NCBI RefSeq assembly: GCF_000719115.1
Contig: NZ_JOEA01000002.1
Coordinates: 248,001 to 312,000, forward strand
DNA: 64,000 nucleotides
Direction of reading: 5' to 3'
Source: Lentzea albidocapillata
GTDB taxonomy: Bacteria > Actinomycetota > Actinomycetes > Mycobacteriales > Pseudonocardiaceae
This document shows positions 15,815 through 24,600 of the stretch, piece by piece. Every line of letters begins with the position of its first letter. Positions within the stretch are counted from its first letter, which is position 1. Under the pieces are notes generated by a model, which worked only from the letters and a program-made list of their open reading frames with translations, was not told where the DNA came from and searched no databases. The translations under genes and the position numbers were made by a program.

Positions 15815-17104
15815 TCAGGCCTGCTTCCGGGAACCGTTCTTGAGCAGGCCTGACATGACCGCCCTGGTGAGCACGGGGATCGACTCGGCCTGGAAGTCGA
15901 CCTCTTCGTCGAGCTCGTTGATCCGGCCCTCCAGTACGAGCAGGGCCAGCAACGGGAAGATGAACTCGGGCGCCGCGAACAGCCCGTTGACGCGCTGCAG
16001 GTCGAACAGGCGCGTGGCGAACCGGACCAGGCTGAAGTCGCGGGCCGCGCGGCCGCTCGACTCCTCGATCAACGCGACGGTCCCCCGGCGGAACGCGGCG
16101 ACGTCCGCCCACTCGGCGACGCCCTCCGCGCTCTCCTGGAGGATCTCCGCGCAGTGCGGGCCGTCGCCGCGGGCCATGTGCATGAAGAACTCGGCGAAGA
16201 GCCTGCGCACCCTGGGTTCCAGCCGGACCACGAACCCCGCGTCGAGCAGGACGATCCGGCCGTCGCGCCCCAGGTAGAGGTTGCCGGGGTGCATGTCGCA
16301 GTGGACCAGGCCGTCGAGGAAGAGCATGCGGTAGACGCAGAACAGCACCCGCCGGGCGAGCTGGGCGCGTTGTGCGGCGGGGGTGGTCTCGGTGGCGAGC
16401 GGGGAGAGGCCGTCGACGAACTCCATCACCAGCACGCCTTCCGTGCCGTAGGAGGGCAGCGGACGGGGGATGTGCAGGTACTCCACGTCGGCCAGCACCG
16501 TGCGCAGCTCGGCGAGGGCGCCGGCCTCCGCCTCGAAGTCCGCCTGCGCCGCCACCGCGGCACCGATCTGGCGCAGTACCGCGACCGCGGGCAGGCCGCG
16601 GAACCACGGCAGCCGCGCCGTCACCGCGGCCCCCGCGCGCATGATCGCGAAGTCCTGCTCGATCAGCTTGCGCACACGGGGTCTGCGCACCTTGAGCGCC
16701 ACGGGAAGCCCGTCCAGCTCGGCCCGGTAGACGCACGCGATGCTGCCGCTGCGCACGGAATTCCAGTCGACCGCGAAGGGTGGAGCACCGCCGTACGCCG
16801 AGCGCAGCACTTTCCTGGCCGTGCGGACCGGCATGGGTGGCACCCGGTCGTGCAGGTCCGCCAGCGCCTCGCACCACCTGACCGGGAGCACGTCGCGCCG
16901 CGTGCTCAGCAACTGCGCGCCCTTCACGAAGGCGGGCCCCAGCGCGACCACCAGCCGGCGGGTGCGGCGCTGCACCACCGCGCCCGCCTCCGCACGGCTC
17001 ACGCACGCGCGCACCACGATCACCGGGCAGGCCAAAGCCAGGTGCCACAGGGAGATCGAGACCACGGTGATCGCTCGCAGGACGAGCTGAACGCTCTGGA
17101 ACAT
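15815..17104 (-). CDS. Divergent ABC1/UbiB-type atypical kinase B
   Basis: 429 aa, a paralogue of the kinase at 3564-4757. Motifs: KGAQ at 61-64 (KxGQ variant), RSGS at 118-121 in place of the A-rich loop, K138 in VALKV, catalytic HCDMHPGN around D270 and DAG at 288-290. It starts with a hydrophobic helix (7-33). The catalytic Asp, Asn and Lys residues are kept, so ATP binding is likely; the family-specific inhibitory elements are altered as in kinase A. It heads an operon with two membrane proteins and a nitroreductase-like protein. Actinomycetes make menaquinone, so the classical ubiquinone role does not apply directly. Confidence 0.85.
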   Translation of the reverse strand: MFQSVQLVLRAITVVSISLWHLALACPVIVVRACVSRAEAGAVVQRRTRRLVVALGPAFVKGAQLLSTRRDVLPVRWCEALADLHDRVPPMPVRTARKVLRSAYGGAPPFAVDWNSVRSGSIACVYRAELDGLPVALKVRRPRVRKLIEQDFAIMRAGAAVTARLPWFRGLPAVAVLRQIGAAVAAQADFEAEAGALAELRTVLADVEYLHIPRPLPSYGTEGVLVMEFVDGLSPLATETTPAAQRAQLARRVLFCVYRMLFLDGLVHCDMHPGNLYLGRDGRIVLLDAGFVVRLEPRVRRLFAEFFMHMARGDGPHCAEILQESAEGVAEWADVAAFRRGTVALIEESSGRAARDFSLVRFATRLFDLQRVNGLFAAPEFIFPLLALLVLEGRINELDEEVDFQAESIPVLTRAVMSGLLKNGSRKQA

Positions 17105-17207
17105 GCCTACGGTTATAGGACCCCAGGACAGGACAACACTTGTCCCAGCTTGCGCGGATCGCGATTACGTTAGCCTGCAAGGAGATTCATCGACCGGAGG
17201 TGTGCCC
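17105..17207. promoter_or_regulatory. Divergent promoter region kinase B / SRPBCC protein
   Basis: About 100 bp between divergent starts. A short inverted repeat GGGACAAG/CTTGTCCC-like element is present (AGGACAACACTTGTCC at 17133-17148). GGAGG at 17196-17200 serves the GTG at 17208. No TATGAC palindrome. Confidence 0.35.
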
Positions 17208-17720
17208 GTGGACGTGACCACCCTCGCCGTGACCGTCGAGCTCGAAGTCGACGCCCCCGCCACCGAGGTGTTCGACGCGGTGGCCGATCCGACCCGCGTA
17301 CCCGAGTGGAGTCCGGAGTGCGTCCATGTCGCCTGGATCGGCGGCGCCAGGGGTGCCGAACCGGGCGCCCGGTTCCACGCGCGCAACCGGGCCGGCGAGT
17401 GGGAGTGGGACGTGACCTGCGAGGTGGTCGAGGTCAGCAGGCCGGAGAGCTTCTCGTGGATCGTCGTCGGGTTCGCGGGAGATCCGTCGCTGCCCTCCTC
17501 GACCTGGCACTACCGGCTCGCCGAACGTCCGGGTGGCGGAACGCTGATCACCCAGACGTTCCGCCACGGCCCCGGCGGCAGCCACCTCGTGCACGCGATG
17601 GAGGCGCAGCCGGAGCACGCGGGCGCGCTCTACGAGTTCCGGCGCACCGTGTTGCTGAACAACGTGACCACCACGATGCGGACGATGGCCACCTCGCTTG
17701 GCTGGCTTCCCGCGGACTGA
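17208..17720 (+). CDS. SRPBCC/START-fold protein
   Basis: 170 aa with the polyketide-cyclase/START fold. The opening strand is VTVELEVDAPATEVFDAVADP, followed by the conserved PEWSPE turn, and it ends in a long C-terminal helix. GTG at 17208 is preferred over GTG at 17202 because GGAGG is 7 nt away. Members bind hydrophobic ligands; some act as cyclases. The enediyne self-sacrifice protein CalC has a related fold, so a self-protection role is possible. It is convergent with the tandem AHSA1 gene, stop to stop. Confidence 0.8.
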   Translation: MDVTTLAVTVELEVDAPATEVFDAVADPTRVPEWSPECVHVAWIGGARGAEPGARFHARNRAGEWEWDVTCEVVEVSRPESFSWIVVGFAGDPSLPSSTWHYRLAERPGGGTLITQTFRHGPGGSHLVHAMEAQPEHAGALYEFRRTVLLNNVTTTMRTMATSLGWLPAD

Positions 17721-17721
17721 G

Positions 17722-18573
17722 TCAGCGGTGCCGCCACTGCGGCGCCTCCCAGCGTTCGCCGATCTCGACCATGCGCTGCAGGTTGATCAGCAGGTTCTGC
17801 CAGCCGAGCTGGTAGCCGTCGGACGGGCGTCCGTCGACGAAACCGCTGTGGCGCAGGCTGATCCTCGTCCCTTCCCCCGGTTCCTCGTCCAGCTCCCAGC
17901 TCACGAGGGTGTCCGGCCAGCCGTCGTTGTGCCAGGTGTAAGCGAGCCGGTGTGGTGCCTCGATGTCGACCACCGTCATCGGGCCGTGGTCCCAGCCGAA
18001 CTCGTAACGCCCGCCCTCCCACGGTTCCACCACCGACTGCGACGGCAGCCACTTGTCGATCATGGCCGGATCGAGGAGCACGGAGAACACGTCATCGGGG
18101 CTCGTGCCGACGACGATCGTCGCGAGAGCCGTCTCCTCGCAGGGAACCGTGTAGTCGGGACGCGGCGCGAGAGTCCGTCCCTCGGTGAAGTTGGCGAGGT
18201 TGCCGACCGCGATCCCCCAGAAGTCGTTCATGCTCGCCCGATCGAATCCCCAGAACGGAACCGGCTCGTGCCGCACCGACACCGTCGTGTCACCGCTGAC
18301 GGTTCCGCGCACCGCCAGCTCGACCGCCGTGCTCATCCCCTCCATCTCCCAGTCGAAGCGCAGCTTCCCGCCCGGCTCGGCCGACACGTTCGTCTGCCGG
18401 GGTACGTCGCCGAACGGCGTGTGCCTTCCCCAGAACTCGAATCTGCCGTCGTCCAGCCGGACGTCGACGTGCTCGGCGAACCACGTGCTCAGGGACAGCT
18501 CGGTCGTCATCGCCCGGTACACCGCGGGCGCGGGGGCGAACACCATCGCCTTCACGAACACCTTGTCTGCCAT
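17722..18573 (-). CDS. Tandem AHSA1/START-domain protein
   Basis: 283 aa made of two AHSA1-like domains. The first covers residues 1-135 (KAMVFAPAPAVYRAMTTELSLSTWF), the second 140-283 (TIVVGTSPDDVFSVLLDPAMIDKWL, ending in the C-terminal helix WQNLLINLQRMVEIG). ATG at 18573 has GGGAGG 9 nt upstream. AHSA1 proteins bind small molecules or Hsp90-like partners. CalC, which protects the calicheamicin producer by being cleaved, is of this fold. A tandem version beside an enediyne PKS is therefore a candidate resistance protein, by inference only. Confidence 0.8.
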   Translation of the reverse strand: MADKVFVKAMVFAPAPAVYRAMTTELSLSTWFAEHVDVRLDDGRFEFWGRHTPFGDVPRQTNVSAEPGGKLRFDWEMEGMSTAVELAVRGTVSGDTTVSVRHEPVPFWGFDRASMNDFWGIAVGNLANFTEGRTLAPRPDYTVPCEETALATIVVGTSPDDVFSVLLDPAMIDKWLPSQSVVEPWEGGRYEFGWDHGPMTVVDIEAPHRLAYTWHNDGWPDTLVSWELDEEPGEGTRISLRHSGFVDGRPSDGYQLGWQNLLINLQRMVEIGERWEAPQWRHR

Positions 18574-18724
18574 CGCTGGCACCTCCCGTTGTCAGCTCCA
18601 TGCTGCGTCGGCCGGCGGTGTCTTCTCGACCGCCGGGGAAGATGCGGCAACCTGCGAGAGGACCGCGCGCGGCCCCGGCGGTAGACCAGAAGGGGAACAC
18701 CGCGCGGCAGACGGGAATCCCGCC

Positions 18725-19150
18725 ATGACAACACCTCAGGCCAACGCGCACCTCGCGCGGACGATGTACCGGCACTTCACCGAGAACGACGTGGAAGGCG
18801 TGGTCCGGCTCCTCGCCGAGGACTACGAGCTCACCGACATGGCGACCGGTGAGTCGATCCGCGGGCACGACGGGTTCCGCGACTGGATGCGCCGCAGCCG
18901 CGCCGGGCTGCCGGACGCGGTGGCCGAGGTCATGGCGCTGCACCAGGACGGCGACGTGGTGGTCGCGGAGGTCCGCAACCACGGCACGCACACGGGCACG
19001 CTCACCATGCCGGACGGCACGGTGTACCCCGCCACCGGACGCCGCCTCGACGTCCGCGGCTGCGAGGTGCTGCGGTTCCGCGCGGGCCGGATCGTCAGCT
19101 GCACGGTGTACTACGACGCGCTGAGCATGGCTCATCAGCTGGGCATCTGA
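18725..19150 (+). CDS. SnoaL-like (NTF2-fold) protein
   Basis: 141 aa and related along its length to residues 35-170 of the protein at 8622: LARTMYRHFTENDVEG at the start, CTVYYDALSMAHQLGI at the end, and a shared NHGTHTG-type strand. It lacks the N-terminal helix of the other two SnoaL proteins. The fold hosts cyclases, hydratases and binding proteins; no catalytic dyad can be assigned. It is flanked by the divergent AHSA1 gene and a downstream DoxX gene. Confidence 0.78.
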   Translation: MTTPQANAHLARTMYRHFTENDVEGVVRLLAEDYELTDMATGESIRGHDGFRDWMRRSRAGLPDAVAEVMALHQDGDVVVAEVRNHGTHTGTLTMPDGTVYPATGRRLDVRGCEVLRFRAGRIVSCTVYYDALSMAHQLGI

Positions 19151-19262
19151 CAGAGCCGTTGCGGGACAACGGGTCTCATGGGACAAAAAGTTTTGTATTG
19201 ACAGCTCGATTCGTTCGTGCGACCTTGGGTGCACCGCCGGACACCGCCCCAGGGGGAGCGCC

Positions 19263-19748
19263 ATGAGCATCGCGATCACCACACATTCCTTGCGCGTCAC
19301 CACTCACGTCACCGAAGTCGCCTCTCGCTGGCTCTCGCGGCACAGCGTCCGGTTGCTGCGCCTGAGCCTGGGCCTCGTGTTCCTCGGCTTCGGCGCGCTG
19401 AAGTTCTTCCCCGGGATCAGCCCGGCGGAGCACATCGCGGGCACGACGGTGGAGATGCTGACGCTGGGCCTGGTGCCCGGTCGCGGCGCGGTGGTGCTCG
19501 TGGCGCTGATGGAGACCTTCATCGGGCTGTCGCTCATCACCGGCAGGCTGCGCAGGACCGGGCTCGCCGTGCTCGGCGTGGCGTTGACGGGCATCCTCTC
19601 GCCCCTGGTCCTGATGCCCGCCCAGCTCTTCGAGCACGACACGTTCACGCCCAACCTGACCGGCCAGTACGTGTTGAAGGACATCGTGCTGGTGGCCGCC
19701 GCGCTCGTCGTGGCCGGCAAGGCGCTCACCCCTCGCAGCGCCGGCTGA
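19263..19748 (+). CDS. DoxX-like membrane protein
   Basis: 161 aa with four membrane helices. The N-terminal 'LRLSLGLVFLGFGALKF' is the usual DoxX opening, and an acidic residue (E) lies in the helix ALMETFIGLSLI. DoxX proteins are small membrane proteins linked to redox or sulfur stress. The promoter region contains TTGACA at 19198-19203 and a short repeat ACAAAA-AG-TTTTGT. A hairpin at 19760-19793 ends the gene. It is probably an ordinary stress-related membrane protein rather than a biosynthetic one. Confidence 0.8.
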   Translation: MSIAITTHSLRVTTHVTEVASRWLSRHSVRLLRLSLGLVFLGFGALKFFPGISPAEHIAGTTVEMLTLGLVPGRGAVVLVALMETFIGLSLITGRLRRTGLAVLGVALTGILSPLVLMPAQLFEHDTFTPNLTGQYVLKDIVLVAAALVVAGKALTPRSAG

Positions 19749-19759
19749 GCCCGACCGCG

Positions 19760-19793
19760 GAGAGCCGCCGTCATCCCCCCGACGGCGGCTCTC
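19760..19793 (+). terminator. Terminator after DoxX gene
   Basis: 13-bp perfect stem GAGAGCCGCCGTC / GACGGCGGCTCTC with an 8-nt loop (19773-19780), followed by GTGTTT. Good rho-independent form. Confidence 0.75.
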
Positions 19794-19858
19794 GTGTTTC
19801 CGCAGCCCGGTTCGTATATAAAGGCGAAGTTGTCCGATCACTCGGTGGGGAGCCGCAC

Positions 19859-20464
19859 GTGCACGAGATCGAAGTCATCCGCGACGCGGGCACGGCACGC
19901 ATCGCCCTCGACCCGATCCGCCTGCGACTGCTGGCGGAGCTGGCCACACCGAAGTCGGCCACCACCCTCGAACCCCTGCTCGGCATCCCGCGCCAGAAGA
20001 TCAACTACCACCTGCGGACGCTCGAGGAGCACGGCCTGATCCAGCTGGTCTCCGAACGCCGGGTCCGCAACACCACCGAGCGCTTCCTGCAGGCGTCCAG
20101 CTCGTACGTGATCTCGCCCGACGTCTTCGAGCAGGTCCAGCCCGATCCCCGGCACAGCCAGGACCACCGCTCGATCGGGTGGCTGCTGGCCGTGACCGCC
20201 CAGCTGATGCGCGACCTGGGCGAGTTGCTGATCGGTTCGCGCCGGGCCGGCAGGAAGGTGGCGACCTTCGCTCTGGACGGCGAGATCCGCTTCGCCTCCG
20301 CCGCCGCGCGCACACAGTTCGCCACCGAACTCTCGGCAGCGGTGACGGCGCTGGCGGCCAAGTACCACGACGAGAACGCGCCCGGCGGTCGTCCGCACCG
20401 CATGGTCGTGGCCGTGCACCCGAGCGTCCGCCCGGTGCGGCGCCGCACCCTGCCGTCAGACTGA
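19859..20464 (+). CDS. ArsR-like winged-helix regulator
   Basis: 201 aa. The N-terminal winged helix (DPIRLRLLAELATPKSATTLEP, then IPRQKINYHLRTLEEHGLI) is followed by a C-terminal domain with charged helices. It is closely related in plan to the regulator at 43543-44175; each is paired with an AHSA1 gene. GTG at 19859 has GGGGAG 7 nt upstream, so the much longer open frame is rejected. It is convergent with the AHSA1 gene 20475-21218. Ligand unknown. Confidence 0.82.
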   Translation: MHEIEVIRDAGTARIALDPIRLRLLAELATPKSATTLEPLLGIPRQKINYHLRTLEEHGLIQLVSERRVRNTTERFLQASSSYVISPDVFEQVQPDPRHSQDHRSIGWLLAVTAQLMRDLGELLIGSRRAGRKVATFALDGEIRFASAAARTQFATELSAAVTALAAKYHDENAPGGRPHRMVVAVHPSVRPVRRRTLPSD

Positions 20465-20474
20465 CCGTTCCGGG

Positions 20475-21218
20475 TCAGGCGAACCGGTCGTCCAGCCACC
20501 GTTGCCAGCACGCGGACACGTCCGCGCGCAGTGGCGGATTCCCGTACCGGTACTGGTACACGCTGACGCCGCACAGCTCGACGCCCTCGGCACTGAACCG
20601 GTGCAACCCGCGATCCGACCGCACACCGAGGTGCCTGCCGGGGTTGAGGAAGTCGACGACGCCCTCGACCGGCTCGCCCCGCGGCGCCGCGACCACGACC
20701 CGATCCCCCACGGCGACACCCGCGGGCACGCGCAGCGCGGCGAGCAGCCGGTTCCACTCCCCGCCGGACGCCGACCTCGTCATGGCCATCGCGAGCGACG
20801 CGGGCAGGCCCGCGAAACACCGCTGGGACACGATCAGGTTGTGCAGGAAGAGGTCCCAGCCCGCGTCCAGCGCGTCGTACTCCTGGTCCCACACCTCGTC
20901 GTCGAGAAAACCGTTCTGCACCAACCGGAACACGGTGTGACCGCCCTCGGCGGCCGCGAGCACGAACTCGTAGCAGTACACCGGGTCCTCCGGCTCGCCG
21001 AACCCCCCGTACACGAGCCGCTGGGGCGGTTCGGCGTCCAGCACGACACCCTCCCGCACGCCGGCGGGCCCGAAGTCCGTGCGCACCAGGCCACCCGGTG
21101 TCGGATCGATCGCGTGCGGCACGTACCAGGTGGCGAAGCCCGGACCGCTCGAGATCGCCTGCCACACCTGCTCCAGCGGCGCCTCGACCTCGACCTCCTT
21201 GACAATTCGCCGAGCCAT
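20475..21218 (-). CDS. AHSA1/SRPBCC-domain protein
   Basis: 247 aa. The AHSA1-like first half (KEVEVEAPLEQVWQAISSGPGFATW, then QNGFLDDEVWDQEYDALDAGWDLFLHNL) is joined to a second, shorter beta-rich domain ending at YQYRYGNPPL. GGGAGG precedes ATG. A near-perfect TATGAC palindrome lies 35-51 nt upstream of the start, the same place as in front of P450 B, so both are likely co-regulated. A role in binding or protecting against the product is plausible from fold and context. Confidence 0.82.
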   Translation of the reverse strand: MARRIVKEVEVEAPLEQVWQAISSGPGFATWYVPHAIDPTPGGLVRTDFGPAGVREGVVLDAEPPQRLVYGGFGEPEDPVYCYEFVLAAAEGGHTVFRLVQNGFLDDEVWDQEYDALDAGWDLFLHNLIVSQRCFAGLPASLAMAMTRSASGGEWNRLLAALRVPAGVAVGDRVVVAAPRGEPVEGVVDFLNPGRHLGVRSDRGLHRFSAEGVELCGVSVYQYRYGNPPLRADVSACWQRWLDDRFA

Positions 21219-21252
21219 GCAGCCTCCCCGCTTGTGCCGGTCGCGACACTCA

Positions 21253-21269
21253 TATGACTAATAGTCATA
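21253..21269. promoter_or_regulatory. TATGAC-type palindromic operator, site 2
   Basis: TATGACTAATAGTCATA: perfect 6-bp arms TATGAC/GTCATA around TAATA. It lies 35-51 nt upstream of the AHSA1 gene start (21218) and just after the thioesterase stop. Likely operator overlapping the promoter. Confidence 0.65.
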
Positions 21270-21686
21270 CTAGCCCGAGTAGGCGGCCAGAGCGGATGCC
21301 AGCTCGGCGGGCACCTCGACGGGTGCCACGCCGTCCGCCGTCCGCCGCATGCACGCGACGGTCTGCCCGCCCCGCGCGACCACGGCCCCGCCCCGCCGGA
21401 ACTCGAAGTCCATCACGATCCTGCTGCCCGCGGCGGCGGACAGGGACATCAGGACGTCGATCTCCTCCAGTGCGAAGCACTCCGCGAAATAGTCCATCCT
21501 GCAGGACACGGTGACCATGGCCAGTTCTCCCGCGGTGAGCCGCCGCAGCACACCCGGCGCATGGTCGGCCAGGAAGTGCTCGCGGCAATGTCCCTGCCAG
21601 CGCAGGTAGTGCGCGAAGTAGACGTTGCCCACGAGGTTCGTCTCGTCCAGCGTCACCACGTGGCGGTGGACGTAGTGCTCAGGCAT
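21270..21686 (-). CDS. Enediyne-type hot-dog thioesterase
   Basis: 138 aa, the TEBC/E10 thioesterase (CalE7/SgcE10/DynE7 family) that releases the polyene from the enediyne PKS. The family core DETNLVGNVYFAHYLRWQG is present, followed by HCREHFL. The Asn in VGN and the Arg in CRE correspond to residues implicated in CalE7 catalysis, which lacks a classical acid. ATG at 21686 lies inside the end of the PKS gene (8-nt overlap, good GAGGAG site), so synthase and thioesterase are translationally coupled. Length is normal for the family. Confidence 0.95.
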   Translation of the reverse strand: MPEHYVHRHVVTLDETNLVGNVYFAHYLRWQGHCREHFLADHAPGVLRRLTAGELAMVTVSCRMDYFAECFALEEIDVLMSLSAAAGSRIVMDFEFRRGGAVVARGGQTVACMRRTADGVAPVEVPAELASALAAYSG

Positions 21687-24600
21687 CGTCGTGCTCCTCA
21701 CCGAACGCCAGCGCCACCGTCACCGGCCCCATGTCGGTCACCCTCCTGGCCACGACGACCCGGATCCCGCCCACGACCCCGGACATCAGGCCGTCCTCGG
21801 TGACCTCGTCGAACACCACGGAACCGGACGCGCCCAGCCGGGCGAGCGCCTGCCCCGCCGCGGTTGCGGGATCCTCGTCCCCCAGCGACCAGTGCAGACC
21901 GGCCGCAGGATCGGCGACGAGCGAGTCGCCGGCGCTCCACAACCCGATCCGGTGCGCCCAGCCGCACTCGACCATCCGGCGGCTGAGCCACGGTCCGGCC
22001 TGGTCCCACGGCAGCGGACCGGTGAGGTCGTGCTCCCCCACCACCTTCAGCCGCAATCCGGTCCACCGCGCGACCGGCAGGCCGTCCGGCTGCACGAGGT
22101 CGACGTCGAACAGGAACTCGTCCGCCGAATGCCACGTCTCGACCGCGTGCACCAGGAGCATGCCCGCCGGCCTGCGCCAGACGTTGAGCTCCTCCACCTC
22201 CACCGGCAGCGCGCGCTTGTGCGGCACGCACGGCAGCAACGCGTGGATGGTCGCGTCGTGCGCGGCGGGATCACCAAGCAGCAAACGGGAACCGTGGTAC
22301 GACGCGAACCACGTGTCCTCCCGCGCGTGCACCCAGGCCTTGACGGTGAACGCGGAGAGCACGTCGTACCGCACCACCCGCTCGAACCGTCCACTGTGGA
22401 ACAGGACGGACCCGTAGGCGTGGTGGGGAGGACCGGCGGGCGCGGCGTCGACCGGTGCGCGGCGGGCCGGCGGTGGCGCCGACGGCACGAGGCTCGCGCT
22501 GAGGTGGTCGGCGCCGAAGCGGTCACCGTCCTGGCGCACGGACAGGTCGACCTGCCGGTCGCGGCATACCAGTGCCGCCACGCGGATGACCCGGTCGGAC
22601 CGCTCGCCCACGGTCACCGGCCGGTGCAGCCGGAGATCGCGGAACGTCCAGGAGCCGCGTGGCCCGGTCGTGAGCGCGGCGGTCTGGGCCATCGCCTCGG
22701 CACCGATCACCGCGGGCAGCACCAGCACCCCGGACACCCGGTGCTCGGAGAGGTACGGATCGGTTCCCGTGTTGAGCGTCGCCTCGGCGATCGTCTCCAC
22801 GCCGGGCACCCAGCTCCGCAGCTCCTCCGCGAACCGCAGCCCCGCGGGCGACAGGTGGTGTTCCGGCTCGACCCGCAACGTCGGCGACGGCGGGAAGCGT
22901 CCGGTGACGAGCAGGGTGACCGGCGCGCTCGGGTCGGTGAGCGCGTCGAGCATCGCCGTCACGCCCCGTTCCGGTTCGATCAGCGCGAGCCCGAGCCTGC
23001 TCAGCTGCGTGGTGACGCGCATCCGGTCGGCCATGCCGACGCCGGACCACGCCGACCACTCGAGCAGGTGCGTGCGGCAACGGGGGTTGCGCCGCGCCCA
23101 GTGCTCCAGTTCGACGCGCATCCAGTCGTTCGCCACGCAGTACTCGGACTGCCCGGCGAGGCCCTGCCGGCCGATGATCGACCCGAAGGCGACCACCAGG
23201 CGCAACTCGTCCTCCGGCACCACCTCTTCGACTGCCGAGAGCAGTGCCCGCAGGCCGCGCACCTTCGGCGCGACCGTGGCCACGAGACCTTCCTCGCCCA
23301 CCTCGGCGAGCCGGCGCGGCTGGTTGACCCCCGCGCCGTGCAGGAGGCCGCGCACCGGGCCGAACCGGGCGGCCTCGCGCACCGCCGCCCGCACGGCGGC
23401 CGGGTCGGTCAGGTCGCAGCTGAGGTAGTCGGCGCCGAGCGCCGCCACCTCCGCGGCCACGTCCGGGTCGTCGGCGGGCCGCCTGCCCAGCACGACGAGC
23501 TGCGCGCCGGTCTCCCCGGCGAGCGCGGCGGCACAGCGGGCGGTGATCCCGGTGGCCCCGCCGCTCACCAGGCACACGTCTCCCGGCCCGAGCGGCAACG
23601 CCACCGATCCGGGCGCACCGACGTGCGGCCGGGTCACCAGGCGTTCGACCACTCCCTCGCGCACGCGCAGTTCCGCGTACCCGGAGGCCGGCGTGACGGA
23701 GGCCGCCCCAGCCACGGCCGGCGCGCTTTCGCCGGGCGGCCCGTCCAGCACCGTCACGGCGCAGCCGGGGAGCTCGGCCGAGACCGCCCTGCCCACCGCC
23801 GCCGCGGCCGGGTGTCCGGTGTGCGTCAGAAGTAACCGCCGCGGCGCGCTCCCGGCGATCTCGCGCAGCAGCCGCGCGATCTCCCCGGTGCCGGCGGTGC
23901 CCGGCAGCTCCACCACCATTTCCGCCGGGTCGTGGGCGGCGGAACGCTCCGGCGAGGGCCCGAGCGGCACCCAGTGGTGGCTGAACAGCCCCACCCACGG
24001 GCGCACACCGCTGAGCTCGGCCTGGCCGTCCTGGGCGCTCTCCGGCAGCTCGTCCAGCCGCCGCGCCAGCCCGCCCACGGTGACGCCGTCGAGCGACTCG
24101 TCCAGCACGAGCTGCCTGCCGTGCCGCGCGGCGATCTCGCTGACCAAGCGCACGACCTGCAGTGAGTTGACGTGCAGGTCGGACAGCAACATCGTGTCGC
24201 CGGTGATCGCCGAGACCGGCAGTTCCAGCTCATCGGCCAGGTACTCGCGCACCGCCGTGAGCAGGTCCGTGCCCGGCGGGGCCGCCACCACCTCGGGAAC
24301 CTCGACCGGCGCGGTCACCGACGGCCGCACCCCGTTCTTGGACAACGACTCGCACGGGTTGGCCAGGAACTCGAGCGGGGTGTCCAGGTCGACCAGCCGA
24401 TGCGCGCGGTCACCGAACCACGCCTGCGGCCTGGCGGTCGCGGAGGCGAAGAGGGTCGCCGAGGCGAACGCGGTGCGCCGCGCGGAACCGCCGCAGTCGA
24501 GGCTCACCGCGGGAACTCCCGCCGGTGCCGCCAGCGTGGCGAGCATCGTGCCGGGACCGGCCTCCACCAGCAGGTCGCACCGCGTGGCGAGCTCGCGGAC

